Below, in pieces: positions 1 to 12,189 of a stretch of 64,000 bases of DNA. The notes below the pieces were generated by a model, which was not told where the DNA came from, did not search any database, and saw only the letters and a program-made list of their open reading frames with translations. How positions within the stretch are numbered: position 1 is the stretch's first letter; each line of letters opens with the position of its first letter. Origin of the DNA: Cucumis sativus (lineage: Eukaryota > Streptophyta > Magnoliopsida > Cucurbitales > Cucurbitaceae); NCBI RefSeq assembly GCF_000004075.3, contig NC_026657.2, positions 26,010,408 to 26,074,407 of the forward strand, read 5' to 3'. A program made the position numbers and the translations under genes.

Positions 1-3000
1 TATCCATGTGTTTGAGTTCTTAGTTTCTCCATTTTATTCATTCCACTTCAACTTCATTTCGTTGGACCCTCTTCTCGTCAGTCACTCAAATGGTGGTCTA
101 CAAATGACGCTAGGTACTTCCAAACAAAGGTTAACTTGGTTATTGGAATGATGGTCCACAGTTATGATTATATAGCACGAGAATATGGGATGATTTCAAG
201 TTTATATTATGTCATCTTGTGATTACACTTAAATTATGACTTTAAAAAAAACTAATATGTTTTTGTTACCAGGATAAATTAATTCAAAATTGTGGGCTAA
301 GGGTGAAGGCTGTTGAAAGTTTCAAAAAAAGAAAAAGAAAACGTTTTAAAGGTCCATTTGAGTTGGAAGAATAGTTGAAACCTGGAGGGTTACCCAACGA
401 CAAGATGTAGCTAAATTAAGAAACAAAGGGAAGAGGAAGGTCGAAGAGAAAAGGGAAAGGGCTTTGCATACGAGAAAAAGGGAGAGTGAAAGGAAAAGTA
501 AAAATAATAAATATAAAAAGTAACCTACTAAAATCAATAATATATCATTGCAACTTGAATTAAAATTTGTCTAAATGGATGGAGGAATCATTTAGAAGAT
601 TTTACAAACGTGAGAGACCAAGTGTTTCTTTTGAAACTTCGAGAACCAAATAGACACTAACCCCAAACTTCATGAACCAAAGATGTATTTTGGTATTTTG
701 CTATGAGTTAGATGTGTTATTTGCAATTAGGGTGATTATTTGACTAGATGTCCAATTTTCCCATAGCTCCGCGAGGATCCTCCCGGATAGAGCAAGGATT
801 CACAAAATGAAGAAGGGGGTGAGAAAAAATACAGTAATTTAAAAGGGAACGGGGATGGCCCAACACCCTGCCTCGTTGTCCGTCCCTCGTACTCGCTCCC
901 AGTTACATTTTATTTATTTAGTATAGTTATATAAGGTTTTATTATTATTACTATATAAATAATGCATTTAAATCAAGTTTGATTGTTTATTGGTGAAAGA
1001 TAATAAGAGTGTTTAAATTCAATTTTTAAATTTAGATTATATATGTGTGAATAATATGGTTTATGTTTATTTATTTCTACTAAAAAGTTTATTAGTTTCT
1101 TTGACCAAAATTTGACTAAGTTATCTTTAAATTCAAATTGTGATATATAACTAACAATAATAAGCAATTTAGTGATAGGTTTAATTATTTAATTAGATTT
1201 TTTCTATATTAATTTCTTAATTTTTTTAAAAAAAATAATGAGAAAAATTCCACACGGGAGACCCAATCCCCGCAAATTCCACGTGGGATCCCCATCTTCA
1301 TCCTCGAGAATTTCATGCGGGGACGAAGAATGGTATCTTCGGTCTTGCCCCATTCAATGGACATATTTATATTCAACCAAACCGCCACCAAATCGACTAT
1401 GGTTGATTTGGTTAACTATTAATGTATAAATGTTGATCAATCGATTTAACTCTAAGAAATATATTATGAAATTTCTCAATTTGAAATTTTCCTAAACAAA
1501 CATCGATCGACCCCTCTCATTCTTTGACCAACCAACTTTCGTTTGATCAATCAACTCAATTTTCTAGTCTACCATTCTCACCCATAGTTACAATTATATG
1601 AAAAATTGTCTAAAGCTAACACTTTAATTAAGCTTTTATATTTAAAAAATAGCACACTTTTTTTCAAAGTTGTACTAGTGCTTCTTCTTGGCCAAGATGA
1701 CCACCAGATTTCACTATAATCATTTGAAATTCAAAATAGATGCTACTACGCAATTACAAAAAATACCCTTATTTAATAAATAAAAAAATTCCTTCACCTT
1801 CGATTTTTTTTCAAAGGGTGAAGGATTTTTTTAAAAAAATAAAATAGAGATTAATTACATAAAATTTAAAAAGGATCGTTCCCTAAACCCTAAATTATTG
1901 ACAAAATTATCAAATTATGAACGTTATTAAATAGATTTGAGTGAAAAACATACTAGTCAGATAAAATAAGAAATTATCAAACAAATTATAAAAATAGGAA
2001 AGTGCAATAATAAATTTATAAAAGTCATTAAGTAATAAATAATAATAGTGCAAAATTAAACCATTAAAAGTATATTGACCAAAATTGAACAAAGATCAAA
2101 ATACAAACACTGAAATCATATTTTAATCTAAAATAAAATAGAAGGGCTGATTTGGAAAAAAGAAAATAAAAGCTAAATATTTCATATATGTTTCTTTTTA
2201 TAGACATATGCTCGAATTTAAATGAACCCAATAATAATGATATGGAAAAATTAAAAGGAAAAAGATTGGTGAAAATGAGATGGTTTAGGTGGTGGTTTCA
2301 TCCTTTTTAGCGTTTACACGGTCAAATTTGAAAAAGAAAAAAATAGGGGAATGTGTCTCTTCAAAACAACCATTTTTTTCCAATTTTATTTTAAAATCAC
2401 TCTTTTTCCAAATTACTTAACATGAGAGAAATAAGGATTAAATCTTCTAGAGATCTCAAAGTGACGAATAATGTTTTTGCTTGTTTATATCATCATGTAA
2501 CTTCAAAACTACGTGCATGAGTTTTTAATACCTCTACAAATGAGGAGATTTTAATGGATACATAAGAAAAACACAGCTTAGTAAATTAATATCAAATATT
2601 GAATATTATTAATTATAAATAAACTGTTTAATTATGCTTCTCTATAAAACCAAATTTGGTAAATTCAATACATTATTAATTATCTCTTACGTTTAAAATC
2701 TAAAGAATATTGTCACTAGAGATCCAAAATAGATATTAAAAAAAGGTCAATTTTGAAAAGAGAAAAGGATGGGATGATAAATAAACTCAAGCTTCATCTT
2801 GATTTTATTTGTATTTTTGTCTCCTTGTAGGACCAAATTACAAATAATTTCAAGCGTGACAAGAAGAACACAACACACGCTTGTACTTATTAAACACAAT
2901 TATTATATAACAAATAATAGAAAAGAGTCAATTTTGTAAATAAAATAATCATACAGCCAGTCCAACCACTCAACACACACTCATTATTGATCAAAAAAAT

Positions 3001-4950
3001 TGTTCTGAATTAATAATTATTCTGCATAAATATTATTAAATCAGCCTACTTTATAATTTCCAGTATTCCATATTTATCACCACTCAACTATACACATAGT
3101 TATGAGAAACTAAATAAATGCATTTTAGTTTTTTTTTCCTTCAAAATATCAAGTTCAGTAACTTTCTCTTTCCCCAATTAAAATACTCCCAATAGGTTAA
3201 GAAGAATATATTTGATTCACACATTAAATAGTATTGTTGAAAAAATATATAAAATACTTCAAACATACATTCACATCACCCTGCTTGAACCATATGTTTT
3301 TCTTTTTCCCTACTTTTTCTGATTCAACATATGTGTGAAATAGAGATCACAATGAAACATTATTATTATTTGTATTTAAGGAATTTGGGCACATTTTGAA
3401 CACTCGAAAGATCAATCGTGTGGTGTAAGGTGAATAATGGAAGAATCTGGGTCGTTGGTTGGTGGTCAAAAAACAACGTCTACTTCTTTCTTCTTCTTTT
3501 TTATTTTTCGAATTAAAAGCTACTTTTTTGTAATAAAAAATATATTTTTTTCAATTTCAGGTAGTAGATAGGGCAGCACGTGCGAAGGAGTTGTTGTAGT
3601 CATTTCCATATTTAGATTTAGTCGGTACTCAAAAGAATTAAATAATAGTATTAAATTAACTAATTTAATCAAACAACACCAACTCACCCCTCAATATTTA
3701 AAATTTCCAATTGTTTCTCTATGCCATCAAAATATATTTTTCTTAGGTTACAATGTTGTATTTTTAATAAATTTTAAATCAACCATAATATTTTTATGGA
3801 CAATAAATGAGTTCCTCCAACTTACAATCATCATAAAATTTAGACTCACGAATGATAAAGAAAAAACGAATTATAAACTCATATAATTATCTAATTATAT
3901 AAATTTAAGAGTTAAATTTTTAATTTAAAAAGATTTAAGGATATAATTGTAATTATTATTTAGCTTGGTGTACTTGCACTTTGCTTTTATTTTTATTTTT
4001 ATTATTTTATTTATAAATATTGTTTTTCTAACCTCCCCACATTAAAAATGTGTACAAACTTTTTGACTCTTGAAAGGATCTTCTGACTTACCATATAATT
4101 TTATTGAGATTTTTTTTTTTAAATGACCATTATTATTAAAGAAAATAAATGTACTAATTATTCGGATTTGCTAAAATTGTGGGCTTTAATTATACAGATC
4201 TAACACAATAATAGTCAAATGCCTCAACAAATTTTCAATAAAGGGTGTGAAGAAGGAAGACATAAAACCCAAAAATTGGCTCCAATCACACCAAAAATAC
4301 ACCCTTCCACTAAATTAATTTAATTCATTCTAATAATAAATTTGGTATATGTATCTTGTGTTTTTTTTTTCAATTTAGTATTTCCTTTTCCACATCGGAA
4401 ACCACTATTCTTTTTATTTTCCCAAAATATTCATATACTTTCTTCACTCATTTCTAAAACCAATCTTATTCTGTACAAATTCACCTTTTATAATTTAAAG
4501 ATTTTTATTGTTATTCTTTTTTATAAAACAATGTTTTTTACTATTTTTATACAAATCTCTAGTAGATAAACATTTAAGTGTGTTTTGTAGTTTATTTATC
4601 TAGCATCTCATCAGATTGTTTAATTATAATATTGTTTTTAAATTATTTAATATTTTAATAACTTTTTACGTCTGAAGTCTATCGTTTGCAAATATGTTTG
4701 CTGATGTTGAAAAGTTAGAATAAAAAAAGAATTAACTACTAAATTTAAGATTAGGGACAGAAATGATAGTTTAAACGTTACACGTGGGTTATAGTTAAAT
4801 TAAAGAAAATGGATTTAAAACTTAAAAAAGAGGTGTGTTTAAGAGTCCATAATTGGTTGTTTGTATCGTCCAAATTGGCCATAGAATATATCATTTTTAA
4901 AGATTCCTGTAAACCCAAGCAAACTAATTGCCATTGCTCCACAAACTTTC
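1..4950. other. AT-rich intergenic DNA, no gene recognised
   Basis: Both strands were read. No ORF above 75 codons resembles a protein family, no exon chain can be followed and no tRNA-like fold was seen. The stretch is mostly A/T runs. The only compositional breaks are two GC-rich patches near 770-900 and 1,240-1,345, listed separately. The last few hundred bases lead into the promoter of the polyamine transporter's first exon. Confidence 0.7.
765..1345. repeat. Possible degenerate MITE with G/C-rich ends
   Basis: Two GC-rich patches (about 768-900 and 1,240-1,345) bracket about 340 bp of AT-rich DNA. Both contain motifs such as GGATCCCC, CGGGGACG and CCGCGAGGATCC. Many dicot genomes carry short non-autonomous elements with this 'ggggatccccgt' style at their ends. 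No target duplication or clean terminal inverted repeat was found, so this is a weak call. Confidence 0.25.
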
Positions 4951-4999
4951 AAATCCCCAACTTCATCTTCCTTAGCTTCTTCTTCATTTCTCAATTCCT

Positions 5000-5141
5000 C
5001 TCTGCTTAATTAATTACTCACTCACTTCCTCTCTCCTCTGTTTCTCTTCTATATATCCAAAATTCTAAACCACTTCTCTACCCTACTTGGATTTCAATCA
5101 TCAATTAAAAGCTTTCAACAAACTCCTCCTCTCTCCATATT

Positions 5142-5173
<32 letters not shown>

Positions 5174-5178
5174 ATTTC
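5000..5178 (+). promoter_or_regulatory. Promoter/leader of first exon, copy A
   Basis: A C/T-rich stretch with CTATATATCC at about 5,050 could serve as a TATA box about 130 bp before the ATG. An (AT)n run at about 5,151-5,172 sits just before the start codon, within the presumed 5' leader. The same arrangement recurs at 9,005-9,177. The transcription start was not determined. Confidence 0.45.
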
Positions 5179-5328
5179 ATGAAGACGACACACCAACAGG
5201 AACCGCCGATTTCTGCTCCCCAGATCCCCTCGGCGGAGCTTGACCAGAAGGATGTCCAACCTCACTCAATCGCCGCCGTCGCCGCTTCCCCGTTGAAACC
5301 GTCCATCGTTTCCGATTCCGACCACCAG
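5179..5328 (+). CDS. Alternative first coding exon of polyamine transporter (copy A)
   Basis: ATG at 5,179 opens 50 codons beginning MKTTHQQEPPIS and ending IVSDSDHQ, followed directly by a GTAACA donor in phase 0. The large exon at 13,210 begins in phase 0 after a CAG acceptor, so splicing over a 7.9-kb intron would give an in-frame transporter. The peptide is about 65-70% identical to the copy B first exon (MKAHQQEPRIS...IVSDSDHQ). The shared start, donor and reading frame imply that both were under protein-level constraint after duplication. The exon encodes only the hydrophilic cytosolic N-terminus. It could instead be a relic whose transcripts are no longer made. Confidence 0.6.
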
Positions 5329-6174
5329 GTAACAAACAATAATTATCGCTACTCATAATTATTGTAATTTAGAAAAATCAAACTCCTTTATTTGCCGATG
5401 AGATTCTTGTTGTGTTTGTTTTGTCCACCGTTGGGAAGATGAAATCTGTTTGAGAGTTAGAATTTGAGATTTGGAAACCATTTTTGTTTCAGTGCGGACC
5501 TAACCTAGCTATGAATTAAGCACCTCATGCTTATTGCTTTAGAGACGTTCTATCTATTTTCTCTCTTTTCTTAAAAAAAAAAAAATCATTTATTATCTTT
5601 CGAGATAAATTATTATTTTTGTCTTTTCAAAAAATTAATATTATTTTAATGAAGTCAAATTTGTCTTCAACCTTTCAATTTCAATGATTTTGAAAAAGGG
5701 TTAATAAATTATTTCGTTTATTTTTTCAATCTAGGAAAGGTTTATTTTAAACTTTATATATTTTTATTAGTTTACTTATTGTTGTAGTTTATTGTAATTT
5801 TGAACCTTGAAAAGGTAATAATTAATTTTTTTAAATGGTACAGTAAGGAAGGATTCAAACGTAAAAATGATAAGGACTAAAATAAACTAAAGTCTAAATT
5901 ATATGGAATGGAACAAAACCGTATTTGAATACATTGTTTTTAAAAAATAATTGCGAGTATTGTGTGTATATATATATATATAATTCAAACAAAAATGATA
6001 GAATAAAAAACAAAATTATTACATTCAACATTTTTTTGTCTTTTGTGTTTTATTTTTTCTTTTACTTAGTAGTATTTAAGTCAATATTATTCAAATTTAG
6101 TATTTGTAATTTTAATGCTTTAGAAAACGATGAATTTTTAAAAATGGTAGATTTTACAAAAAAAAACTTACGAC

Positions 6175-6305
6175 CTCTAACAAATTCTATCATTGATAGT
6201 CATTGATATGTTATAGTGATAAAAAGACTATCAATGATAGAATCCAAAATTTTGGTATAGCTTGTAACTATTTTAATTTATTTTGCTATTTTTAAAAATT
6301 TCCCT
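6175..6305. repeat. Fragment of 'tatcaatgatagac'-type MITE
   Basis: The stretch contains the small palindromic motifs CTATCATTGATAG and CTATCAATGATAG and then 'attttgctattttt aaaaatttccct', the same vocabulary as the complete MITE about 350 bp downstream. It appears to be a partial, rearranged relative inside the large intron. Confidence 0.5.
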
Positions 6306-6534
6306 TAAAAACATAGTTCATTTAAAGATAAATTCATGGAATCTTATAAATAAAATATAATATATGGATGAAAACTTTTCAAAAATAAAAAATGAACAAA
6401 CTATTCACGTCCATAATACAAAACTAAAATTAATTCACATCTGATTTTTCTATAAAAGAAATATTTTGCCGGATGTTCGTACGATAGATTAGTTAAAAAT
6501 TATGGTAATTGTAATGGATTACCATTTGAGAAAT

Positions 6535-6785
6535 AATAATTAAGGATATAGCAACATTTTAAAAAAATTGCAAATATAGCAAAATTATCGCTGATAGACT
6601 TGTATCACTAATAGACTCTAATGATTTATCGGTGATAGACCAATTTTTATAACATGGTCTATCAGTGATAGACTCTATCATTGATAGAATTTGACCAATT
6701 TTGCTATATTTGCATTTTTTTAAAAATATTGTTATATACTTAATTATTTTGAATTTAATGGCTAAATTTGCAACTATCCCTAAAA
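6535..6785. mobile_element. Fold-back MITE in the transporter intron
   Basis: The left arm (about 6,541-6,584, 'ggatatagcaacatttt' then 'gcaaatatagcaaaat') is the inverse of the right arm (about 6,698-6,745, 'attttgctatatttgc' then 'atattgttatatac'). The centre is full of GATAGAC/GTCTATC motifs, so the whole element can fold into one hairpin. It has no coding capacity. The equivalent place in duplicate copy B (about 10.56-10.60 kb) lacks it, which is consistent with insertion after the duplication. Superfamily not determined. Confidence 0.75.
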
Positions 6786-8139
6786 ATTAGATTAGATACG
6801 TAAAAGTATTTCTATTTTAATTTAGACAATAGACATTAAATACGGATACTAGTGGATCCAACAAATTTATTAATATTGGACTTGAAGTTGTAACTTAGAA
6901 AAAAAATATTGGAAGGGAACTTACGAGTTTAGTGATAGTTATCACTAAACTGTCGATATTAATATACTTTATTTATACATATTATATAAAGATAACAAGG
7001 TCGAGAGAATTTTACCACTCAATCTATATGACGGTTGGCCTTCTTCTTTACGAGAAGTGGTAAATGGGAACTAAAGTAAAAATGGGGTGCTCTCAAGAAA
7101 ATGAATATATTTTTATTTATTTATGTTCGGCACCACTTTGTAGGTAATTAATTCGGTAAGGCTATGATTTTTCTTTTATTATTTATCCACAAATTCAGAA
7201 GATGAAAGTTATAATGTCTTCCCATTCACTTTTTAAAATAATTTAAAAAATTAGACTATTATTATTGATATTATTATTGTATGTGTTAGATACCAAGGGG
7301 GTGATGCTAATTGCTAAATCCCTGATTATTGGTAGTGCCTTCATTCTTTTAATATACATTAAATAATAGTATTTTGGTTATCTACAATTTACTTACATTG
7401 CATCTCTTTTAAACTATAATAAATAAAATAAAATAAATTTTCATTTTCTAATCATTTATTAACTTTTGTTCTTCAATTTGGTTTCCTCAACACTAAACAT
7501 CAATGGAATAATCCACTTTATGTATGTATAATATATATTTAAAAAATGTCTTTTAATTTATATCTTTATATTATATGCTATATATATGCAATTTGAAAAT
7601 TTAAAACTATTGGATTTTAAAGATTTAAATTTATTTAATTTTTAATAAAATCTCTTCTATAACTAACATTTTAAATAATGAATCTATTTACTAAATATAT
7701 CAAAATTTATTTTCTATAGTACAATTATGACCATTTTTCTATTTATTTCTTCATTTTTAATCTCATCAATAATATTATTAACCAAATTAAAAATTAACCA
7801 TGATAAATAATTGCATCCATGATAATACAACATCAGTACACTAATTGAGTAATGTTTAGATGCATTTTATTCTAAAAAACTTTACCTTTTCTATTAATAA
7901 AAAATAAGAAAAGTTTCTCTTGTGATAATAGATAAATTATGATTTGATAGTTGGATGATGCATTTTATATTTTAATTATGTTCACACGATAACGTGTTAG
8001 ATTTACGATCTAAATCAAACATCATGGATAACAAAATACATTAAAAAAATACAGAAGGAGAAAAAGTTGGTTGACTAAATATAAATTTTAGAAGCTAGTA
8101 TAAACGTATTTTAACTAGCAATGAAGTGAAGTTTTAGAT

Positions 8140-8990
8140 TTAAGTTTGATAACGATTAAATTTTTTTTGCCTAGAATGATCCAAAGTAAAGTGGTATGTA
8201 TGTGTCATGTGTGTATTATATATATAAAAAAGAAGTGGTTCAATGAATGGCACACAGATATTCAGAAGTGGAACACCTTGCAGATGCAAGCCTGCAAAGC
8301 AAATACTCTTTCATTTCGAAAATGCCACATATGACTTTTCCTTTACGAAAACAAAGAGAATTAAATTAAAGCTAACTATTTCTCTTATTAATATTATTAT
8401 TTATATATATATATAAACATAAGAATTCTAAATTCTAAATTTTCAACATCTTTCTTTATTATTTTTTCAAATTTCTTTTCTTTATCTTAGATTCTAAACA
8501 CCGTCGTGATATTGTAATTTTGAGGCCTCATCCGCGGTAGTTTTCTCCGCTTTCTTCCACCGCGGAGGTGCTATTGCAGTAATGCACCCCTCTCCTCCAC
8601 CCATCGATTTTCCTTGATGGTTTGTTCTCTCTTCTGCTTAATTCTTCTCCTATTCTTTCCCTTATCGATCTTACCTCAAGATCCTTTCAATTTTCGTATA
8701 AGATTGCGGTTTCTTTCTTTCTTTTTAATTTTTCGATTCTAGGTTTTTTGGAATGGGATTCTCTGTTTAGGGGGGGGGGGTAAGATTGCGGTTTCTTTCT
8801 TTCTTTTTAATTTTTCGATTCTAGGTTTTTTGGAATGGGATTCTCTGTTTAGGGGGGGGGGGGGGGGGGGTGGGGGGGGGGGGGGGGGGGGAGTGTTCTT
8901 GTTGTTTTTTGCAACGTGTGAGAACGGCATCTAGATGTAGTTCGGTGGTTTCTGATTAGTGTGAGTCATGAGTTCCATATGTATTCTGCA
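8140..8990 (+). promoter_or_regulatory. Internal leader/promoter block, copy A
   Basis: The block is strongly conserved with 12,190-12,990. It holds a TA-rich TATA-like run (about 8,400-8,416), a T/C-rich stretch and a GC-rich leader ('gaggcctcatccgcgg' and 'ccgcggaggtgctattgcagtaatg'). In copy B the same block lies just before the main coding exon and could drive a short transcript. In copy A it is followed by the second first exon. Promoter function is inferred from conservation and composition only. Confidence 0.4.
8699..8891 (+). repeat. 82-bp tandem duplication ending in very long G tracts (G11; G19-T-G20)
   Basis: Unit 1 (8,699-8,780) begins TAAGATTGCGG and ends in eleven Gs. Unit 2 begins at 8,781 with the same bases and ends in nineteen Gs (8,852-8,870), a single T, then twenty Gs (8,872-8,891). 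The homologous place in copy B (about 12,826-12,902) has one unit with only GGGG. The tract lies on the sense strand of the transporter region and could form G-quadruplexes. The proline-rich reading frame on the opposite strand is a by-product of the G run. Confidence 0.9.
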
Positions 8991-9004
8991 TTCCTAATCT
9001 GTTT

Positions 9005-9177
9005 TTCTTAATTAATTACTAACTCACTTCTTCTCTCCTCTGTTTTTCTTCTATATATCCAAAATTCATTCCTAATCCTAAACCACTTCTCTACCCTACT
9101 TGAATTTCAATCACCAATTAAAAGCTTTCAACAAACTCCTCCTCTCTCATATTCATATATTATATATATACAATTTC
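9005..9177 (+). promoter_or_regulatory. Promoter/leader of first exon, copy B
   Basis: This matches the region before copy A's first exon: a C/T-rich leader, CTATATATCC at about 9,051, 'aaaccacttctctaccctactt', and a short TATATATATA run just before the ATG. The TATA-like motif lies about 125 bp before the start codon. Function is inferred. Confidence 0.45.
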
Positions 9178-9333
9178 ATGAAGGCACACCAACAGGAACC
9201 GCGGATTTCTGCTTCCCAGATCCACTCGACGGAGTTTGAGCAGAAGGAATTCCAACCTCAGTCAATCGCCGCTGCGCCTCACTGTAACGGTGCCAAGGAG
9301 GAACCCCTCATCGTTTCCGATTCCGACCACCAG
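9178..9333 (+). CDS. First coding exon of polyamine transporter (copy B, nearest to gene body)
   Basis: ATG at 9,178 begins 52 codons (MKAHQQEPRISAS...IVSDSDHQ), ending at CAG before a GTAACA donor in phase 0. It joins the phase-0 exon at 13,210 across a 3.9-kb intron, giving a predicted transporter of 538 residues. The segment is polar and rich in Q, E and S, like the variable cytosolic N-termini of plant PUT/LAT proteins. Use of this start rather than the internal ATG at 13,249 needs transcript evidence. The in-frame conservation with copy A supports a coding role. Confidence 0.65.
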
Positions 9334-12189
9334 GTAACAATCAATAATCGCTACTCAAAATTTAAATTTAGAAAAATTAAACTCGATACGATTCTCGTCT
9401 TGTTTGTTTTAGTTTGCGATTTTTTATTGTTTAAATTTAATTAATCGATCCACCGCTGGGAAGATGATATCTGTTTGAGAGTTAGAATTTGAGATTCGAA
9501 GACCATTTTTGTTTCAGTGCGGACCAGAATTAAGCACCTCATGCTTATTACTTTAAAAACAGTCTATCTGTTTTCTTTTTCTTTTTTAAATTTTATATCA
9601 TCCTTTGAGATCAAATATTATTTGTGTCTTTTAGAAAAATTATATTATTTTCTTGAACTCAAATTTGTATTCAATCTTTCGATTTCAATGATTTTGAAAA
9701 AAGGTTAATAAGTTATAACATAATTTGCTATGGTCCATTTTTTTCATTTGGTTTATTTTTGTATCCAGGAAAGGTTTATTTTAGACTTTAATATTTTTAT
9801 TCCTATATTTTCAAAAGGTTTAATTTACTAATGGAACTTTTGAAAAGTAATAATTAATTTTGATCACTTAAAATGAATATAATACTAAAATGATCCTTTT
9901 TAATGGCATAAGGACCAAATGATCCAAAGGTAAAATCATGAAGTATGGCATGTATAGATGTAATTCAAATAAGAATGGTGAAATAAGCTCTCTCAGCGGC
10001 AAAATATTTGTACGTTCTTGTAGATTGACAATTATTTGATGAGAATCAAAGGCTATAATTTATATGAGATTGTAAAAGTAGTATTAAAAGTATTTTTTTA
10101 AGCAAAAGAAAAAGAAAAACAGATATATTGAAACTATTGGAAAGAATGCTTTTATGCGATACAATTTCATTTTTTTCAGAGTGTAACACTTGTGAGACTC
10201 ACATTTTAACTGTCGTGTTATTTTTTAAAAAATAAAAATAAAAATACAAAAATTCATTTGTAAATTCACATTTTAAAAACACTAATGTTTCATTTTTTTT
10301 AAAAAAATACAAACATTGTTTAGTACCAAGAAAAGTTTACAAGTGTACGAAACGTTTTATTTTATTTTATTTTTTTCTTTTGGGAAATTCGATATGATGT
10401 CTTACCTAAATTTTGTATTCTTATGTCTTTTATTTCTATTTTCTCTTTTACTTGAATAGTAGTATTTCGGTCAATATTATAATTTCATTTGAATGATTTA
10501 AAAAACACAACCCAATAAGTATAAATTTGTTGAATCTTAGAAGAAAATATAATATGTGAAATGGATGACTACTTAAAAATCAGATTAGACATTTGAAAGT
10601 ATTTCTATTTTAAAATTAAAGGAGTGGGTTGCTCTTTTGCATTCTCTGCTCCGTAGGTGAAGATAAAGTTATAAAGTTGGATTTCATTTTTGGTAAATAA
10701 TTGTCTTCCCATTCACTTTTTAAATAATAAAAAAATTGGACTATTATCATCATCATTATTATTATTGTTATTATTATTATATATGATGCTAAATCCGTGT
10801 TTATTGGTAGTATTTTGGTTACCTACTATTTATTACTTATACTTTGCATCTCTCTTAAACTAAAATAAATAAATAAAATAAGACTTCATTTTAATAATTT
10901 ATTAACTTTTGTTTTTTAATTTGGTTTCCTTAGAACTAAACATCAATGGAATAAACTTCTATATATGTGTGTATGTATATATATATATATATTAAAAAAT
11001 GTCTTTTATATCTTTATATTATAATATTATATGCTATATATGGAATTTGAAATCTAAAACAGTAAGAGTGGTTTAAATGTCTTTTTGTTAGTTTTCATTT
11101 AACTTAATTTAATTTAATAAAATGTCTATTTTAGTTACAAAATTTTAAGCAACATTATAATAATAGCAAAATATTAAACTATTTACAAAATATAACAAAA
11201 AAATATTAAATTATTTACAAAATATAAAATATAACAAAATTCATGCTCAAATTAAACTTTTCTCTATATTTTATATTTTTTGATTTTTTTTTGCTATTTT
11301 ATAGCAATTTTTCATTTTTCTCATTTTTTAATCTCTATTTTAAAATCAATTTTTTGGGGGTGTAATTTTCACTTGCTTAGTGATTATAGCTAACCTATAT
11401 ACATTGTTATATATTTTAATAGACGATGAGAGTTATTTTAAAAAGTTTGGAAACTAAAACATTACATTTTAATAATTGAGACACAAAAATAGACATAAAC
11501 TATTTTGAAAGTCATAATTCTATACATTTCGTAGATATTTTTCTGATTCAGAATCATGACCATTTTCCTATTTATTTCTTCATTTTTAATCAAATCAAAC
11601 AAATAATTGCATGCACTCTAGTAAAACATTAATCCACAGTGAATGAACATGCACTAATCCATGGTCGAGTGATGTTGGGATGCATTTTAATCTATCTTCA
11701 ATTATGATTGGATAATTGGATAAGAGTGACATATATATTTTTTCCAATTATATACACACGATAAAGTGTTAGATTTATCCTCACATTTGGTTAGATATCG
11801 TCTTATATAAAAGATACATGAAAAAAATAATACAAAACAATAGATTTTGTAAAAAAGGTGGATGACTAAATATAAACTTTTAGAAGCTAATATAAACATA
11901 TTTTAACTAAAGAAAACTTAGATGAATGAAGTTTGATTCTCAAAACTCATAATTTTAAATTTCCCCCTAAAAGATTTAATTAATATAAAAAGTCAAAGTT
12001 CAAATATATTTCACTACTCTAACAACAAATAGAAATGGCGGAATAAACTCCTTGGTATAGTATTTTTTTTTTACACAACCTTTTTTTTTTTTATGAGTTT
12101 TGTTTCTTTAAAATTTACTCTCCAAACTCTAAATTTTCATTTATTTCACTTTCAATTATCTGGCGATATTGTATGTTAAGTGACTTAAA

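Larger units (their letters stand above)
4986..8990 (+). repeat. Tandem duplication copy A: transporter promoter/first-exon module
   Basis: This block is colinear with 8,991-12,990 at an offset of about 4.0 kb. Matching landmarks in order are the leader around the TATATATCC motif (5,050 and 9,053), the first coding exon (5,179 and 9,178), the 5' part of the intron, the TCTTCCCATTCACTTTTTAAA block (7,219 and 10,704), the 'gatccaaagtaaagtgg' block (8,163 and 12,260), and the leader with 'ttgcggtttctttct' (8,704 and 12,831). The copies have diverged by many indels. Copy A carries a MITE at about 6.54-6.78 kb that copy B lacks. Confidence 0.85.

Noticed and set aside
8739-8930. Proline-rich ORF on the minus strand
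   Set aside because: It is created by the G tracts and the 82-bp tandem duplication; no homology, splice context or conservation in the sister module.
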